A DNA stretch of 64,000 nucleotides, taken from the NCBI RefSeq assembly GCF_008727875.1, contig NZ_VTWS01000005.1, positions 372,001 to 436,000 of the forward strand. Direction: 5' to 3'. Source of the stretch: Larkinella humicola. GTDB taxonomy: Bacteria > Bacteroidota > Bacteroidia > Cytophagales > Spirosomataceae. Positions 9,294-18,655 of this stretch are shown piece by piece. The translations under genes and the position numbers were made by a program. Under the pieces are notes generated by a model. It did not search any database. It worked only from the letters and a program-made list of their open reading frames with translations, and was not told the origin of the DNA. The stretch's first letter is position 1. Each line of letters starts with the position of its first letter.

Positions 9294-10265
9294 ATGAAAA
9301 CCATCAAACAAATTCAGTTGGGCCAAAACGGCCCGTCCGTCTCCAAGCTTGGTTTAGGCTGTATGCGTATGTCTTCGATCTGGGGCGGTTCTATCCCGGA
9401 CGAAGCAGAAAGTATTGCGACAATCCATGAAGCCCTGGATAGCGGTATTAATTTTTTGAATACCGGAGACTTTTACGGTGCCGGTCATAATGAAATGCTG
9501 GTAGGCAAAGCCATTAAAGGCAGGCGCGACGATGCATTCATCAGCGTAAAATTCGGTGCTATCTTTCACAACGGTCAATGGCTGGGATTGGATCTGCGCC
9601 CCATCGCGATCAAGAACTTTATCAACTACTCGCTAGCCCGTTTGGGCATTGAAACCATTGATCTCTACCAGCCCAGCCGAATGGATGACAGCGTGCCGGT
9701 GGAAGACATCATCGGAGCGGTCGCTGACCTGATTAAGGAAGGTAAAGTGCGCTACCTTGGCGTATCGGAAATTACGGCTGACCAACTTCGTCAAGCCAAC
9801 GGCATTCACCCCATCAGCGCGCTGGAGATCGGCTATTCGCTGGCCGACCGTCAAATAGAAAGCGAACTGCTGCCAACAGCAAAGGAATTAGGCATTGGCA
9901 TAGTGGCCTTCGCCAATACAGCCGAGGGCTTATTGACCGGTGAAATGAAAGCACCACTGGCAGAAAATGATTACCGTACCCATTTCTCCCGTTTTCAAGA
10001 TGAAAGCTTAATCAACAACCTGAAAAAAGTCGAAGTCTTAAAGCAACTTGCCAGCAATAAAGGGTGTACGCCAACCCAGCTTGCAATCGCCTGGGTAAAT
10101 GAGCAGGGAGATCACATTATGCCCTTGGTAAGCATGAGTCGCCGGTCGCGTTTGCCAGAAAATATCGCGGCCATGGAGATTGTGTTTACGCCGGAAGAAA
10201 TGAACACCTTAAACACTACTTTTGCAACAGGTGCTATACTCGGCGGCACTTACTTACAGCGCTAA
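9294..10265 (+). CDS. Aldo/keto reductase
   Basis: A 323-residue TIM-barrel NAD(P)H-dependent oxidoreductase of the aldo/keto reductase family. Catalytic Asp59 and Tyr61 are seen in NTGDFYG, and Lys86 in SVKFG. The position of the fourth tetrad residue, usually His, reads DLYQPSRMD, so Ser128 replaces it; some AKR subfamilies carry Ala or Ser there. The KVRYLGVSE motif and the C-terminal nucleotide-binding region with MPLVSMSRRSRLPEN are also present. The gene is followed without any gap by an AraC-type regulator (the TAA is immediately followed by ATG), so the two form an operon. The substrate is unknown. The start at 9294 was taken because MKTIKQIQLG is the family's usual N-terminus. Confidence 0.9.
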   Translation: MKTIKQIQLGQNGPSVSKLGLGCMRMSSIWGGSIPDEAESIATIHEALDSGINFLNTGDFYGAGHNEMLVGKAIKGRRDDAFISVKFGAIFHNGQWLGLDLRPIAIKNFINYSLARLGIETIDLYQPSRMDDSVPVEDIIGAVADLIKEGKVRYLGVSEITADQLRQANGIHPISALEIGYSLADRQIESELLPTAKELGIGIVAFANTAEGLLTGEMKAPLAENDYRTHFSRFQDESLINNLKKVEVLKQLASNKGCTPTQLAIAWVNEQGDHIMPLVSMSRRSRLPENIAAMEIVFTPEEMNTLNTTFATGAILGGTYLQR

Positions 10266-11093
10266 ATGACCAGTCCAGCAGAAATTCTCCCCGGCGTGAT
10301 CTTTTACTCTTACCTCTCTGCCGAGCGGAAAGAGAAAGTCTGTTTCTGGAACCACCATACCTTGGTATTGCAGGTTTCAGGACAGTTTACCTTGGAAACT
10401 TCCTCGCAAACCATCTCCATGACCGGAGGAGAAATGCTGTTGATTGGCAGAAACCAGCTGGGTACGCTCACAAAAACACCGCTGCCCGGAGGGAACTATG
10501 AAACCATCGTGATATCCCTGCAGGAGGACCTGCTGCGCAGGATTGTGTTGGAAGAAAAGCTTGAAGCAGAACGGAAATACATCGGTCCGCCCAATAGGCT
10601 GATTCCATCCAACGAATTCCTTCAGGGATATTTTCAATCAATTATTCCGTACGCCCGAAGCTCAGGAGCAGCGATGACCGATGAGATGGGAATTCTGAAA
10701 GTGAAGGAAGGCGTTAAATTACTATTGCTTGCCCTACCCGGACTTCTCAACTTTTTATTCGACTTTTCAGAACCTTATAAAATCGACCTGGAAAGGTTCA
10801 TGCTTAGTAACTATCATTTCAACGTTCCCATTGAAAAATTCGCGCAGCTCACCGGTCGCAGCCTGGCAGCCTTCAAACGCGATTTCCTGAAAACATTCGG
10901 TGCTTCACCTCGTCACTGGCTGCAAGACAAACGGCTGACCGAAGCAAAGCACCTTATCGAAACCAAACATGGAAAACCCTCGGCCATTTATCTCGACCTG
11001 GGGTTTGAAAGTCTGTCACACTTCTCGCATTCCTTTAAGAAAAAGTTTGGCATGGCGCCTACCGCACTGAATTATGGCCTTTCTCAAAAGTGA
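10266..11093 (+). CDS. AraC family transcriptional regulator
   Basis: A 275-residue regulator. The N-terminal half (about 1-170) is a cupin-like sensing domain containing GGEMLLIGRNQLG. The C-terminal 100 residues hold the paired helix-turn-helix AraC domain: FAQLTGRSLAAFKRDF, SPRHWLQDKRL and the second helix with LGFESLSHFSHSFKKKFG. It starts directly after the stop of the aldo/keto reductase gene, so the two are translationally coupled and it probably controls its own operon in response to a small molecule. The family is certain; the effector is unknown. Confidence 0.93.
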   Translation: MTSPAEILPGVIFYSYLSAERKEKVCFWNHHTLVLQVSGQFTLETSSQTISMTGGEMLLIGRNQLGTLTKTPLPGGNYETIVISLQEDLLRRIVLEEKLEAERKYIGPPNRLIPSNEFLQGYFQSIIPYARSSGAAMTDEMGILKVKEGVKLLLLALPGLLNFLFDFSEPYKIDLERFMLSNYHFNVPIEKFAQLTGRSLAAFKRDFLKTFGASPRHWLQDKRLTEAKHLIETKHGKPSAIYLDLGFESLSHFSHSFKKKFGMAPTALNYGLSQK

Positions 11094-11211
11094 TTCACGA
11101 TTCTCATAAACGCCCGTTTCATGACTCTGTTATCAGCCCTATAACGACTCCCGGTTGAGTCTTTTATAGCCCGAAGGGCCTGCTTTTCCAAGACGGGGTC
11201 GATCGACATTG

Positions 11212-11234
11212 CCACCTGATGATCAATCAGGTGG
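11212..11234. repeat. Perfect inverted repeat in a convergent intergenic gap
   Basis: CCACCTGAT (11212-11220) and ATCAGGTGG (11226-11234) form a 9-bp stem with a 5-nt loop, between the AraC gene and the convergent oxidoreductase. No T-run follows on the plus strand; it may still act as a transcript end for either gene. Confidence 0.4.
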
Positions 11235-11277
11235 GCTGGATCCGGGAGGTCAGGTGGTCGAAAAAAAATACAATTCG

Positions 11278-12246
11278 TTACGGCAGAACCACCAGCTTAC
11301 CGGTCCCCTGATTATGGTCCATGAAGTGATGGGCGGTCACGATTTGATCGAGCGTAAAGGTACGGCTGATGGCCAGCTTCACGTGACCGGCTTCGACCCG
11401 GCGAATGAAATCCTGAAAAACGGGCGTTGGACTCGTGATCTGACCACTGTCATAGGTAGTCAGGCGAACCGTAGCGGGAATATATTCCATGGGCGCAAAA
11501 TCGGGAATGGTCCAGTTTTCAGCCAGCATACCGCTCATGCAGCCCAGGCCGCCGGGCTTAAGACACTGCAGCGAGTCATGCAGGGTCGATGTCCCCACCA
11601 GTTCCAGCACTTTATCGATACCCTCCGGAAAAATAGACCGTACGGATTCGCTAAGCCGCCCTTCATCGATCAGTACATGCGTAGCGCCATTGGCCCGTAA
11701 GGCACTTTCTTTCTGCGGGTTGCGGGTTGTAGCCAGCACCGTCAATCCCGCCAGACCGGCCAATTGAGTTGCCAGCATGCCGACGGATGAACTCCCCCCG
11801 CGAATGAGCAGCGTTTCACCCGTTTCTATGGCCAGGGCCGGATAGAGTGAGCCGTAGGCCGTTTGGAACATTTCCGGTATGGCCCCCAGAATTTCCCAGG
11901 GAAGGGTGCTTTCAAACGGGTGCAGCAGTGCTTTGGGAAGCAACGTGTATTCGGCATAGCTACCATCAAACTCCCGGCCCATTCCGCCCATGAGGGCTAA
12001 AACCGGTTGCCCTTTTGGGTACGCTCCGGAAGGGTCAACTTCCACCTGACCAACACACTCAATGCCCAGCACCCGGGGAAACCCGACATGGGGCGATAAG
12101 CCTTTCCGGGTCATCAGTTCCGAGCGGTTCAGGCCAAAGGCTTTCACCCGAACCAGTACCTGCCCTTCACCGGGCGTGGGGATCGGACGCTCCTCAATGC
12201 GTAGCACATCGGGTCCACCAGGTTGATACACAACGGCCGCTTTCAT
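11278..12246 (-). CDS. Quinone oxidoreductase-like MDR protein (zinc-independent)
   Basis: A 322-residue medium-chain dehydrogenase/reductase. The N-terminus MKAAVVYQPGGPDVL and the GroES-like domain with GLNRSEL are typical of NADPH:quinone reductases. The Rossmann part carries GGSSSVG (about 150-156) for NADPH. Cysteine ligands of a structural zinc are absent, which fits the quinone oxidoreductase branch. A broken Crp-type regulator lies just upstream on the same strand, a frequent pairing in Bacteroidetes, so the gene may have lost its regulator. The physiological substrate is not predictable. Confidence 0.88.
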   Translation of the reverse strand: MKAAVVYQPGGPDVLRIEERPIPTPGEGQVLVRVKAFGLNRSELMTRKGLSPHVGFPRVLGIECVGQVEVDPSGAYPKGQPVLALMGGMGREFDGSYAEYTLLPKALLHPFESTLPWEILGAIPEMFQTAYGSLYPALAIETGETLLIRGGSSSVGMLATQLAGLAGLTVLATTRNPQKESALRANGATHVLIDEGRLSESVRSIFPEGIDKVLELVGTSTLHDSLQCLKPGGLGCMSGMLAENWTIPDFAPMEYIPATVRLTTYDSGQITSPTPVFQDFIRRVEAGHVKLAISRTFTLDQIVTAHHFMDHNQGTGKLVVLP

Positions 12247-12423
12247 GCTTTTTATTTAGTTAAAGAGTATCATCTGCCTATCTCCGATTCGGGCCAGGGA
12301 AGCCTGCTCGTCTGCACGGCTGAAAGATTGAACAGCCTGCTCGGGTTTAACTGACCCTGCAAAGGTCCGGCGAATCCCGTGGATGTACCAATAAGGTTTC
12401 TTAAGAAATAGGCTTAAGAAAGG

Positions 12424-12990
12424 TTAAGAATGGCGTTGGGCGGTAGCGAGGTCTTTTCGGATTTTATTCAGAAACTCCGGAGTAATGCCCAGGTAAGAGG
12501 CAATTGGCGTATTGGAGAGCCGCAAGGCCAGGGCGGGGTATTGTTCCAGAAAGGTGAGGTAACGTTCCTGGGCGGTGGAGCTGATCGTTTGCAGGAAGCG
12601 GGTTTGCAGTTCTACATCCTTGTTCTCGATAATGACTTTGAAAATGCGGTCTAGTTTAGGAATGTTGGTACAGAGAAAATAGAGATCCTGTTTCTCGATT
12701 TGGAGGATGAGAGATGGCTCAATCGCTTCAATAAAAAGACCGCTGGGTTTCTCCGAATGAAAGCTGCCGATATCGGCAATCCAGTTCGTTTCAGCCGCGA
12801 ATTGGATCGTATGGTCGACGCCTTTGCGATCGACCGCAAACATGCGAAAGCAACCGCCCAGAACAAACGAATAGTGTTGACACGGAAACCCTTCCTGAAG
12901 GATGGCTTGCCGACATTTGATTTACCATTGTGAAACCCGGCCTTCAAAAAGCTGCACTTCTCTTTCAGTCAGGGGTAAGTAGAAAATGCT
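12424..12990 (-). pseudogene. Crp/Fnr-family regulator, disrupted
   Basis: From 12843 down to 12424 the frame encodes 139 residues that match the back half of Bacteroidetes Crp-type regulators (FIEAIEPSLILQIE, ISSTAQERYLTFLEQYP, ASYLGITPEFLNKIRKDL). Reading the same frame upstream of that ATG continues the family sequence: CRQAILQEGFPCQHYSFVLGG, and before it LPLTEREVQLFEGRVSQW. A TAA at 12922-12924 interrupts it, and the frame closes again at 12991-12993. The expected N-terminal residues (about LEHVIPV) appear in another frame just upstream. There is thus an in-frame stop plus a probable frameshift. A 139-residue product from the internal ATG would lack the front of the cyclic-nucleotide-binding barrel. 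Confidence 0.75.
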
Positions 12991-13193
12991 TTATGAGTAA
13001 CTGGAATGACATGCTCAAGCGAGTAATTGAATGGAAAAGCAACCGGGTCGGAGAAACCATCTGCCGGGTTGCACCATTCGTCCCGTAGCGATGATCCATT
13101 TTGTAGCAACCACGACCGCAGAAAACCCGAAAAGTGTGTCAAGTTAGCGAATTCCAACTTGACACACTCACGGCTTAAATCCTGCAACGTACA

Positions 13194-13592
13194 TTAGTTG
13201 AGTGCGATCAACCGCCCCGTCATAGCAGGCTGTTGGGTAGCAAGCACCACGTTGTTGACCTTGGTATCAAACCCGTCGGTAACGACCACCTGATAGGCTC
13301 CGTCGGGCAACGCATTGAGATCCATCTTGATGCGTGCTATCCGTTGCCGTCGCCCGACGCGCTGAACGAAATATTCCTTCCCGGTGCTGTTGACCAGCCG
13401 GACTTCAACGATACCGCCGATCATTTTATCGACGGCGACGCGGAGTTTACCCTCCACATCGGTGTATAAACTGCTTTGATACGATTGCACTTTCCCGGCG
13501 GGTTTCGGTTGGCTCGCATTGGTTACTGCGAACGGAACCGTCAGGCTCGTGAACAGGAAAGCTATGATCAGGGATTTGGTGAGCGTTTTCAT
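13194..13592 (-). CDS. Small secreted protein of unknown function
   Basis: A 132-residue protein starting MKTLTKSL with a Sec signal peptide ending around VTNAS. The mature 105 residues are basic and predicted mainly beta-stranded, with LRVAVDKMIGGIVEVRLVN and LPDGAYQVVVTDG segments similar to those of short T9SS-era sorting or adhesin-like beta domains. I know similar small exported proteins from Spirosoma-type genomes but no named function. It stands alone between a broken regulator and another unknown gene. Its protein-coding nature is supported by the clear signal peptide. Confidence 0.65.
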   Translation of the reverse strand: MKTLTKSLIIAFLFTSLTVPFAVTNASQPKPAGKVQSYQSSLYTDVEGKLRVAVDKMIGGIVEVRLVNSTGKEYFVQRVGRRQRIARIKMDLNALPDGAYQVVVTDGFDTKVNNVVLATQQPAMTGRLIALN

Positions 13593-13715
13593 GGCGTGAG
13601 AAGTTTAGTTTGGTTGTCCGTTTTGAATGAACCAAAGGTCCGCTTCCGGGCAAAAAAACCCTGTCACAGATGAGTCAATCCCTGTTACTTTTGGGAAAAA
13701 CAGGACCGTTGTCTC

Positions 13716-14063
13716 TTAAATCGCTTGATCGGCTTCCTGCCTGAAGGGGTTGGCCAAATTGGCAGAAGCGTTCAGCATACCCGTAAGCGTGTCGTAAAAC
13801 CAGACGGTGTAGGCTTTGACGGTGCGGAAACACAAATCGAAATTGCCTTTGTTCAAGAAAAGCATAAACCGGTCAAAAGGAACGGATTCGCCCTGATCAA
13901 TGGCATAGCGAACCACGGCTTCAACAACCGGGATGAACCGGGCCGGATCGGCGGTCGCAAACCGTTCGTTCCAGTAGACAAGGTGATTACCCTGGATAAA
14001 TCCGAAGTCGGTGAAGGTTTTCAGGAATTCGTTTAACGCGTCTTCAACTGGTAACTGAATCAT
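13716..14063 (-). CDS. Hypothetical protein
   Basis: A 115-residue soluble protein beginning MIQLPVEDALNEFL. It is acidic and rich in aromatic residues, with no signal peptide, membrane segment or motif I recognise. The start at 14063 was preferred over the longer frame to 14189, because the extra residues are unusually rich in Arg, His and Cys and look like non-coding read-through. It faces away from the sensor kinase gene at 14362, with 298 nt between them and no obvious regulatory element. It is probably a real gene, but only on the evidence of its composition and length. Confidence 0.5.
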   Translation of the reverse strand: MIQLPVEDALNEFLKTFTDFGFIQGNHLVYWNERFATADPARFIPVVEAVVRYAIDQGESVPFDRFMLFLNKGNFDLCFRTVKAYTVWFYDTLTGMLNASANLANPFRQEADQAI

Positions 14064-14361
14064 GATTTGGTAAAGCCGTTGTAGGTTACTGCGTCCCTGA
14101 AAGTTCGCAAAATGCCCGAACAGCAAAGTCCGGTGGTTTCTGCCATGCCTTCGCCAAAGCCAGCGTTGGCACTTGTCCGATAAATTCAACTTAATACAAA
14201 AAAAGTGCCAAAATGTGCAGAGACGATTTGCAAGGAATCCCCGATTTCACGGGTACGCAAAAACGCCCGATCAGAATCCGGTAAACGCATGGCATTTCTT
14301 ACCTTTATTTGGAAATTGGGTATGATCCTGATGGCCTAAAACCCTTTTCGGTCTGTTTCCT

Positions 14362-15369
14362 GTGCGCGATTTTCACCTTAAAATAGGCTTTTTTCTCTCC
14401 CTGGCAGTCGCCATACTGGTATCTATTCCACGGTTCATTCGACTGGAAAACAATGACTTTACCCATTATGCAGCGACCATGTCCTACACGTTCGCCCATG
14501 GTTTTAGTTGCTGGGTCTTTCATCAATATGTGCTCAACCAACCACGCATCGTTTCTGTTTTTCGCCCCCGCTGGACCGTCGGCCCGGGAAGCGTTCTCTT
14601 TACACTGGCTCTTTACTTGCCGTATGATTACCTGATGGCCTCTGTATTTAATCTCAGTGTACTCTGGAAGGAGATCCCGGCTTCCAGACGTTTGGCCTGG
14701 GTTCTGCTGCGCGGCAGTGTGCTGTCTTCTTTCATGTTTTTTGTAGCCTATTACCTGAAACAAAACCAGGAATCACAGGCGGCTAAATTGGAAAACGAGC
14801 GTCTCAAGCAGGAAAATCTGAAAGCCCGTCTGGAGGTTTTGAAGCAACAGATTAGCCCACATTTTCTGTTTAATTCCCTGAATACGCTAAAAAGCATCAG
14901 CCAGGAAGAACCTGTGAAGGTCTTCACGATTCAACTGGCCCAGGTCTATCGCTATCTGCTTCGGCATACGACCGCCGATGTGGTCATGGTACAGGATGAA
15001 CTGGCTTTTGCAGAAGCGTATTTGTCCATTCAGAAGGCCCGGTTTGGGGATAGCATCCGGTGCGATATCGCCATTGCTCCCTCCGTGTATCTCCGGTCTG
15101 TTTTGCCCTTCGTGATCCAGCTTCTCCTTGAAAATGCGATTAAACACAATACAGCCACGTTGCATAAACCCTTTTACATCCGCATCTCCAGTGAAAAAGA
15201 TAGCCTCATCGTCAGCAACAACCGGCAGCCTAAACATACGGTGGAGCCGTCGACGGGATTGGGTTTAAAAAATATTCAGATGCGGTATGAGACGATTGCC
15301 CGGCAGAAAATCGATATTATCGCCGATGAATTCACCTGGACCGTTAAAATCCCGTTGCTGAGGGTATGA
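14362..15369 (+). CDS. LytS-like sensor histidine kinase
   Basis: A 335-residue membrane kinase. About four transmembrane helices fill residues 5-130, a short coiled coil follows (140-165), and then the His_kinase (PF06580) domain with QQISPHFLFNSLNTL, where His carries the phosphate. The ATPase region shows LLLENAIKHN (N box) and STGLGLKNIQMRY (G box). It overlaps the response-regulator start by 4 nt (ATGA-type), so the two are translated together as a LytS/LytR-type pair. The start is a GTG at 14362, as no ATG precedes the first helix. The signal is unknown. The partner is frameshifted near its end (see the next gene). Confidence 0.88.
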   Translation: MRDFHLKIGFFLSLAVAILVSIPRFIRLENNDFTHYAATMSYTFAHGFSCWVFHQYVLNQPRIVSVFRPRWTVGPGSVLFTLALYLPYDYLMASVFNLSVLWKEIPASRRLAWVLLRGSVLSSFMFFVAYYLKQNQESQAAKLENERLKQENLKARLEVLKQQISPHFLFNSLNTLKSISQEEPVKVFTIQLAQVYRYLLRHTTADVVMVQDELAFAEAYLSIQKARFGDSIRCDIAIAPSVYLRSVLPFVIQLLLENAIKHNTATLHKPFYIRISSEKDSLIVSNNRQPKHTVEPSTGLGLKNIQMRYETIARQKIDIIADEFTWTVKIPLLRV

Positions 15370-16088
15370 GAGTAATCGTCATTGAAGATGAGGTTCCGGC
15401 CGCCCGCGAACTAACCGGTTTGCTCGCCCGCTTGCGCCCGGACTGGACAGTCGCTGCGATTCTGCAGTCCATCGATGAAGGAATCGGCTGGTTAAACGAC
15501 AATCCGCAACCGGATCTGATCTTCGCCGATATTCAACTGGCCGATGGCCTTAGCTTCCAGATCTTCTCAACCGTTACCATCACATGCCCGGTTATTTTCT
15601 GTACGGCGTTCGACCAGTATGCAATTCGGGCGTTCGAAACCAACGGCATCGATTATGTTCTGAAACCCGTTGAGCCGGAGCGACTGACGACGGCCCTGAA
15701 AAAATACGAAAATCTGACTCGAGCCGCCCCGCAACCGCTTCCGACCCTTCCTTTTTTTAAACAGGTACTCGAGCAACTCAGTCTCCCCTCCTTTCCGACC
15801 TCGCTGCTGGTATACCACCGCGATGCGATTATTCCGCTGCCCGTGGCCAACATCCTGTTCATTCATTACGAGTCCGGGCTAGTCTCGGCAACCAGTCAAT
15901 CCCATCAACGTTTTGTCCTTACCCAAACACTGGATGAGTTGGAAGCCTTATTGTCTCCGCAACCCTTTTTCCGCGCCAATCGACAGTATATCATTCATCG
16001 ACAGAGCATCGTGAATGCAGAGCGGTATTTTGAGCCGGAAACTGGTCGTCAAATTAACCGCCCCCGTACCCGAACCGGTGATCATTAG
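15366..16088 (+). CDS. LytTR response regulator, C-terminus frameshifted
   Basis: A 240-residue regulator: receiver domain at 1-115 (acidic Glu7/Asp8, phospho-acceptor Asp55 in FADIQLADG, Lys100 in YVLKPVE) and a LytTR DNA-binding domain from about 140. The LytTR core (FFRANRQYIIHRQSIVNAERYFE) is intact, but the frame then turns into a non-family tail. Dropping one C at 16035/16036 restores a typical ending (RKLVVKLTAPVPEP, VIISKAKAGEFLTWLQQ) to a stop at 16129-16131. The last recognition strands are therefore replaced, and DNA binding may be impaired. This is either a real mutation or a single-base sequencing error. It is translationally coupled to the kinase upstream. Confidence 0.85.
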   Translation: MRVIVIEDEVPAARELTGLLARLRPDWTVAAILQSIDEGIGWLNDNPQPDLIFADIQLADGLSFQIFSTVTITCPVIFCTAFDQYAIRAFETNGIDYVLKPVEPERLTTALKKYENLTRAAPQPLPTLPFFKQVLEQLSLPSFPTSLLVYHRDAIIPLPVANILFIHYESGLVSATSQSHQRFVLTQTLDELEALLSPQPFFRANRQYIIHRQSIVNAERYFEPETGRQINRPRTRTGDH

Positions 16089-16208
16089 CAAAGCAAAAGC
16101 CGGAGAATTCCTGACCTGGCTGCAACAATAACCCATCGTTCTGTCCGTTTCAGGCTTCTCTTTGTCTGTTTCACGTCAAGTTTCCCAACAGCCCGCATCC
16201 GGAACGGC

Positions 16209-16216
16209 TAGGTTTG
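16209..16216 (+). promoter_or_regulatory. Candidate -7 element of the TonB receptor gene
   Basis: TAGGTTTG matches TAnnTTTG and lies 22 nt before the ATG at 16239. The upstream -33 region has only a weak match, so confidence is moderate to low. Confidence 0.4.
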
Positions 16217-16238
16217 TCCTGATTTAACACCAGACAAG

Positions 16239-18620
16239 ATGAACCGCAGTTTCTTTCTGAAGGGCCTGACTATTCTTTGCTTCATTGGCATGGCCGATAG
16301 GGCATCAGCAGCGTTTGATCCATCAGTCCGCTTTTTGACGAACCTCTGCGCCCAGCAAAATTTCACCATCAGCGGGTCGGTTAAAGACGCCCAATCAGGA
16401 GAATTGATGATTGGTGCCACCATTCGGGTGAAAGAACGGCCCGGAACCGGAACGGTTAGCAATGAATACGGTTTTTATTCGCTTACCCTGCCACAGGGCC
16501 ACTACCAGCTCCAAATATCCCTGCTGGGTTTTGCCGATGAGGTCGTGGCCGTTGACTTAACGTCCAGCCAAAAACTGGACCTGGTCCTCACCGAATCGTC
16601 CCAAATGCTTGAGGAAGTCGTCGTTAAAACCACCACGGCCAACGAAAACATCACCAACCCGACGATGGGGATCGAACGACTGGCCGTCAGGGACATCCGA
16701 AACATTCCGGTGTTGATGGGAGAACGCGACCCGCTCAAGGTGTTGCAGTTGTTGCCCGGTATCAAATCGGCAGGCGAGGGCAGCAGCGGTTTCAACGTGC
16801 GGGGCGGCAACAGCGATCAGAACCTGATTCTACTCGACGAAGCCCCGGTTTACAATGCCTCACACCTGCTGGGTTTCTTTTCCACCTTCAACGCCGATGC
16901 CATCAAAGACCTGGCCCTCTACAAAGGCGGAATGCCCGCACAATATGGCGGGCGGTTGTCATCGGTGCTGGACGTCAAGATGAACGATGGCAACAACCAG
17001 GATTTCCACGCCAGTGGCGGTATTGGCCTCATCTCGAGTCGGCTGGCACTGGAAGGACCCATTCAGAAGGGGAAAAGTTCTTTTCTGCTGACGGGCCGCC
17101 GAACCTATGCCGACGCCTTTCTGAAGCTTTCCAACGATCCGGATCTGAACAAAAATACGCTCTACTTCTACGACCTCAACGCCAAACTCAACTATACGAT
17201 TTCGCCCAAAGACCGAGTCTACCTCTCCGGTTATTTCGGACGCGACCAGTTCGGACTGGGCGATTTGTTTGCCATCAACTGGGGCAACGCAACCGGCACC
17301 CTCCGCTGGAATCACCTCTACAACGCGAAACTATTTGGCAATACTTCCCTGATTTACAGCCAGTATGATTACGAGGTAGGGGTCAACAACGGCAGCAACC
17401 AGTTCAATCTCAAGTCGTCCATTCAGGACATCAATCTCAAACAGGAATTTAGCTATTTCCCGAATCCGAAAAATTCGATGCGGTTTGGCGTAAACATCAT
17501 TCACCATACCATCACCCCCCGCACCCGAACGGCTACGGGCGAAAACTCCAGCATCAACAACACCCGTGATCCGGCCCGGACGTCCTTCGAAAGTGCCCTT
17601 TTTTTTACCAATAAATGGCAACCTGCCGATCCGTTTACGATTGAATATGGCCTGCGGCTGACCGCTTTTTCGGTTATGGGTGGCAACCATTATTATACCC
17701 TGGATGCCAACAAAACCATCGTCGACACCCTCCTGTATGGCCGTGGCGAAGTCGTGAAGCAGTATCTGAATGCCGAACCCCGCGTGTCGATGGCGTATGC
17801 GATCCGACCGGATCTGTCCGTTAAAGCGTCGTATACCCGGAACGTGCAGAACCTGCACCTGCTCTCGAACGCCAATGCGTCGACGCCCAACGACCGCTGG
17901 GTGCAGAGCAGCAACGTCATCCGCCCCGAACTCGCGGATCAGGTGGCCCTCGGCGTCGTCAGGAAGCTGAACGACAATGCCTACGAATTCAGCACGGAGG
18001 TGTATTACAAAACCATGCAAAACCAGATCGATTACCGCAATGGTGCCGATTTTACGTACAGTGACAACCTGGAAACCCAGTTACTCTTCGGGAAAGGGCG
18101 GGCCTACGGAGCCGAATGGTTGTTCCGCAAAAAAACCGGGGCCCTCAGCGGCTGGATTGGCTACACCCTGTCGCGGACAGAAAAACAGATCGAAGGTATC
18201 AACAACGGTTCCTGGTATGCGGCCAAACAGGATCGCACGCATGACATTTCGATCGTTGGCATCTACAAACTATCCCCGACCTGGACCCTGTCAGGAACCT
18301 GGGTCTACAACACGGGCAATGCCGTAAGTTTTCCGACGGGAAAATACCGCATCGACGGGGCCGTCTTTTTCAATTATACCGAACGGAACGGTTACCGGAT
18401 GCCCGCCTACCATCGGCTGGACCTGGGAGCCACCGTGAACTTTAAGAAACGCCGACACTTCGAATCGGATCTGGCATTTGGCCTTTACAACGCCTATGGA
18501 CAGGCCAATCCGTATGCGATCAATTTTGAACAAAGCCCCGACGACCCCGCGATCACACAGGTACAACGCGTAACGCTGTTCCAGTTTGTGCCTTACATCA
18601 CCTACAATTTCAAATTTTAA
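16239..18620 (+). CDS. TonB-dependent outer-membrane receptor with carboxypeptidase-like domain
   Basis: A 793-residue receptor. A signal peptide is followed by a carboxypeptidase-regulatory-like beta-sandwich (about 42-120, ISGSVKDAQSGELMIGATI), then a plug domain (GFNVRGGNSDQNLILLDEAPVYN and AQYGGRLSSVLDV) and a 22-stranded-type barrel ending in aromatic residues (PYITYNFKF). It imports a substrate across the outer membrane using TonB energy. The next gene, 35 nt downstream, is a DUF4249 lipoprotein, a pairing seen repeatedly for this receptor class in Bacteroidetes. The neighbouring LytS/LytTR system may regulate it, but that is only positional. The substrate is unknown, and the receptor is not of the SusC size class. 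Confidence 0.92.
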   Translation: MNRSFFLKGLTILCFIGMADRASAAFDPSVRFLTNLCAQQNFTISGSVKDAQSGELMIGATIRVKERPGTGTVSNEYGFYSLTLPQGHYQLQISLLGFADEVVAVDLTSSQKLDLVLTESSQMLEEVVVKTTTANENITNPTMGIERLAVRDIRNIPVLMGERDPLKVLQLLPGIKSAGEGSSGFNVRGGNSDQNLILLDEAPVYNASHLLGFFSTFNADAIKDLALYKGGMPAQYGGRLSSVLDVKMNDGNNQDFHASGGIGLISSRLALEGPIQKGKSSFLLTGRRTYADAFLKLSNDPDLNKNTLYFYDLNAKLNYTISPKDRVYLSGYFGRDQFGLGDLFAINWGNATGTLRWNHLYNAKLFGNTSLIYSQYDYEVGVNNGSNQFNLKSSIQDINLKQEFSYFPNPKNSMRFGVNIIHHTITPRTRTATGENSSINNTRDPARTSFESALFFTNKWQPADPFTIEYGLRLTAFSVMGGNHYYTLDANKTIVDTLLYGRGEVVKQYLNAEPRVSMAYAIRPDLSVKASYTRNVQNLHLLSNANASTPNDRWVQSSNVIRPELADQVALGVVRKLNDNAYEFSTEVYYKTMQNQIDYRNGADFTYSDNLETQLLFGKGRAYGAEWLFRKKTGALSGWIGYTLSRTEKQIEGINNGSWYAAKQDRTHDISIVGIYKLSPTWTLSGTWVYNTGNAVSFPTGKYRIDGAVFFNYTERNGYRMPAYHRLDLGATVNFKKRRHFESDLAFGLYNAYGQANPYAINFEQSPDDPAITQVQRVTLFQFVPYITYNFKF

Positions 18621-18655
18621 TCGCCGACGATTCCCGTCTTCCTTTTCGTTTGCTC

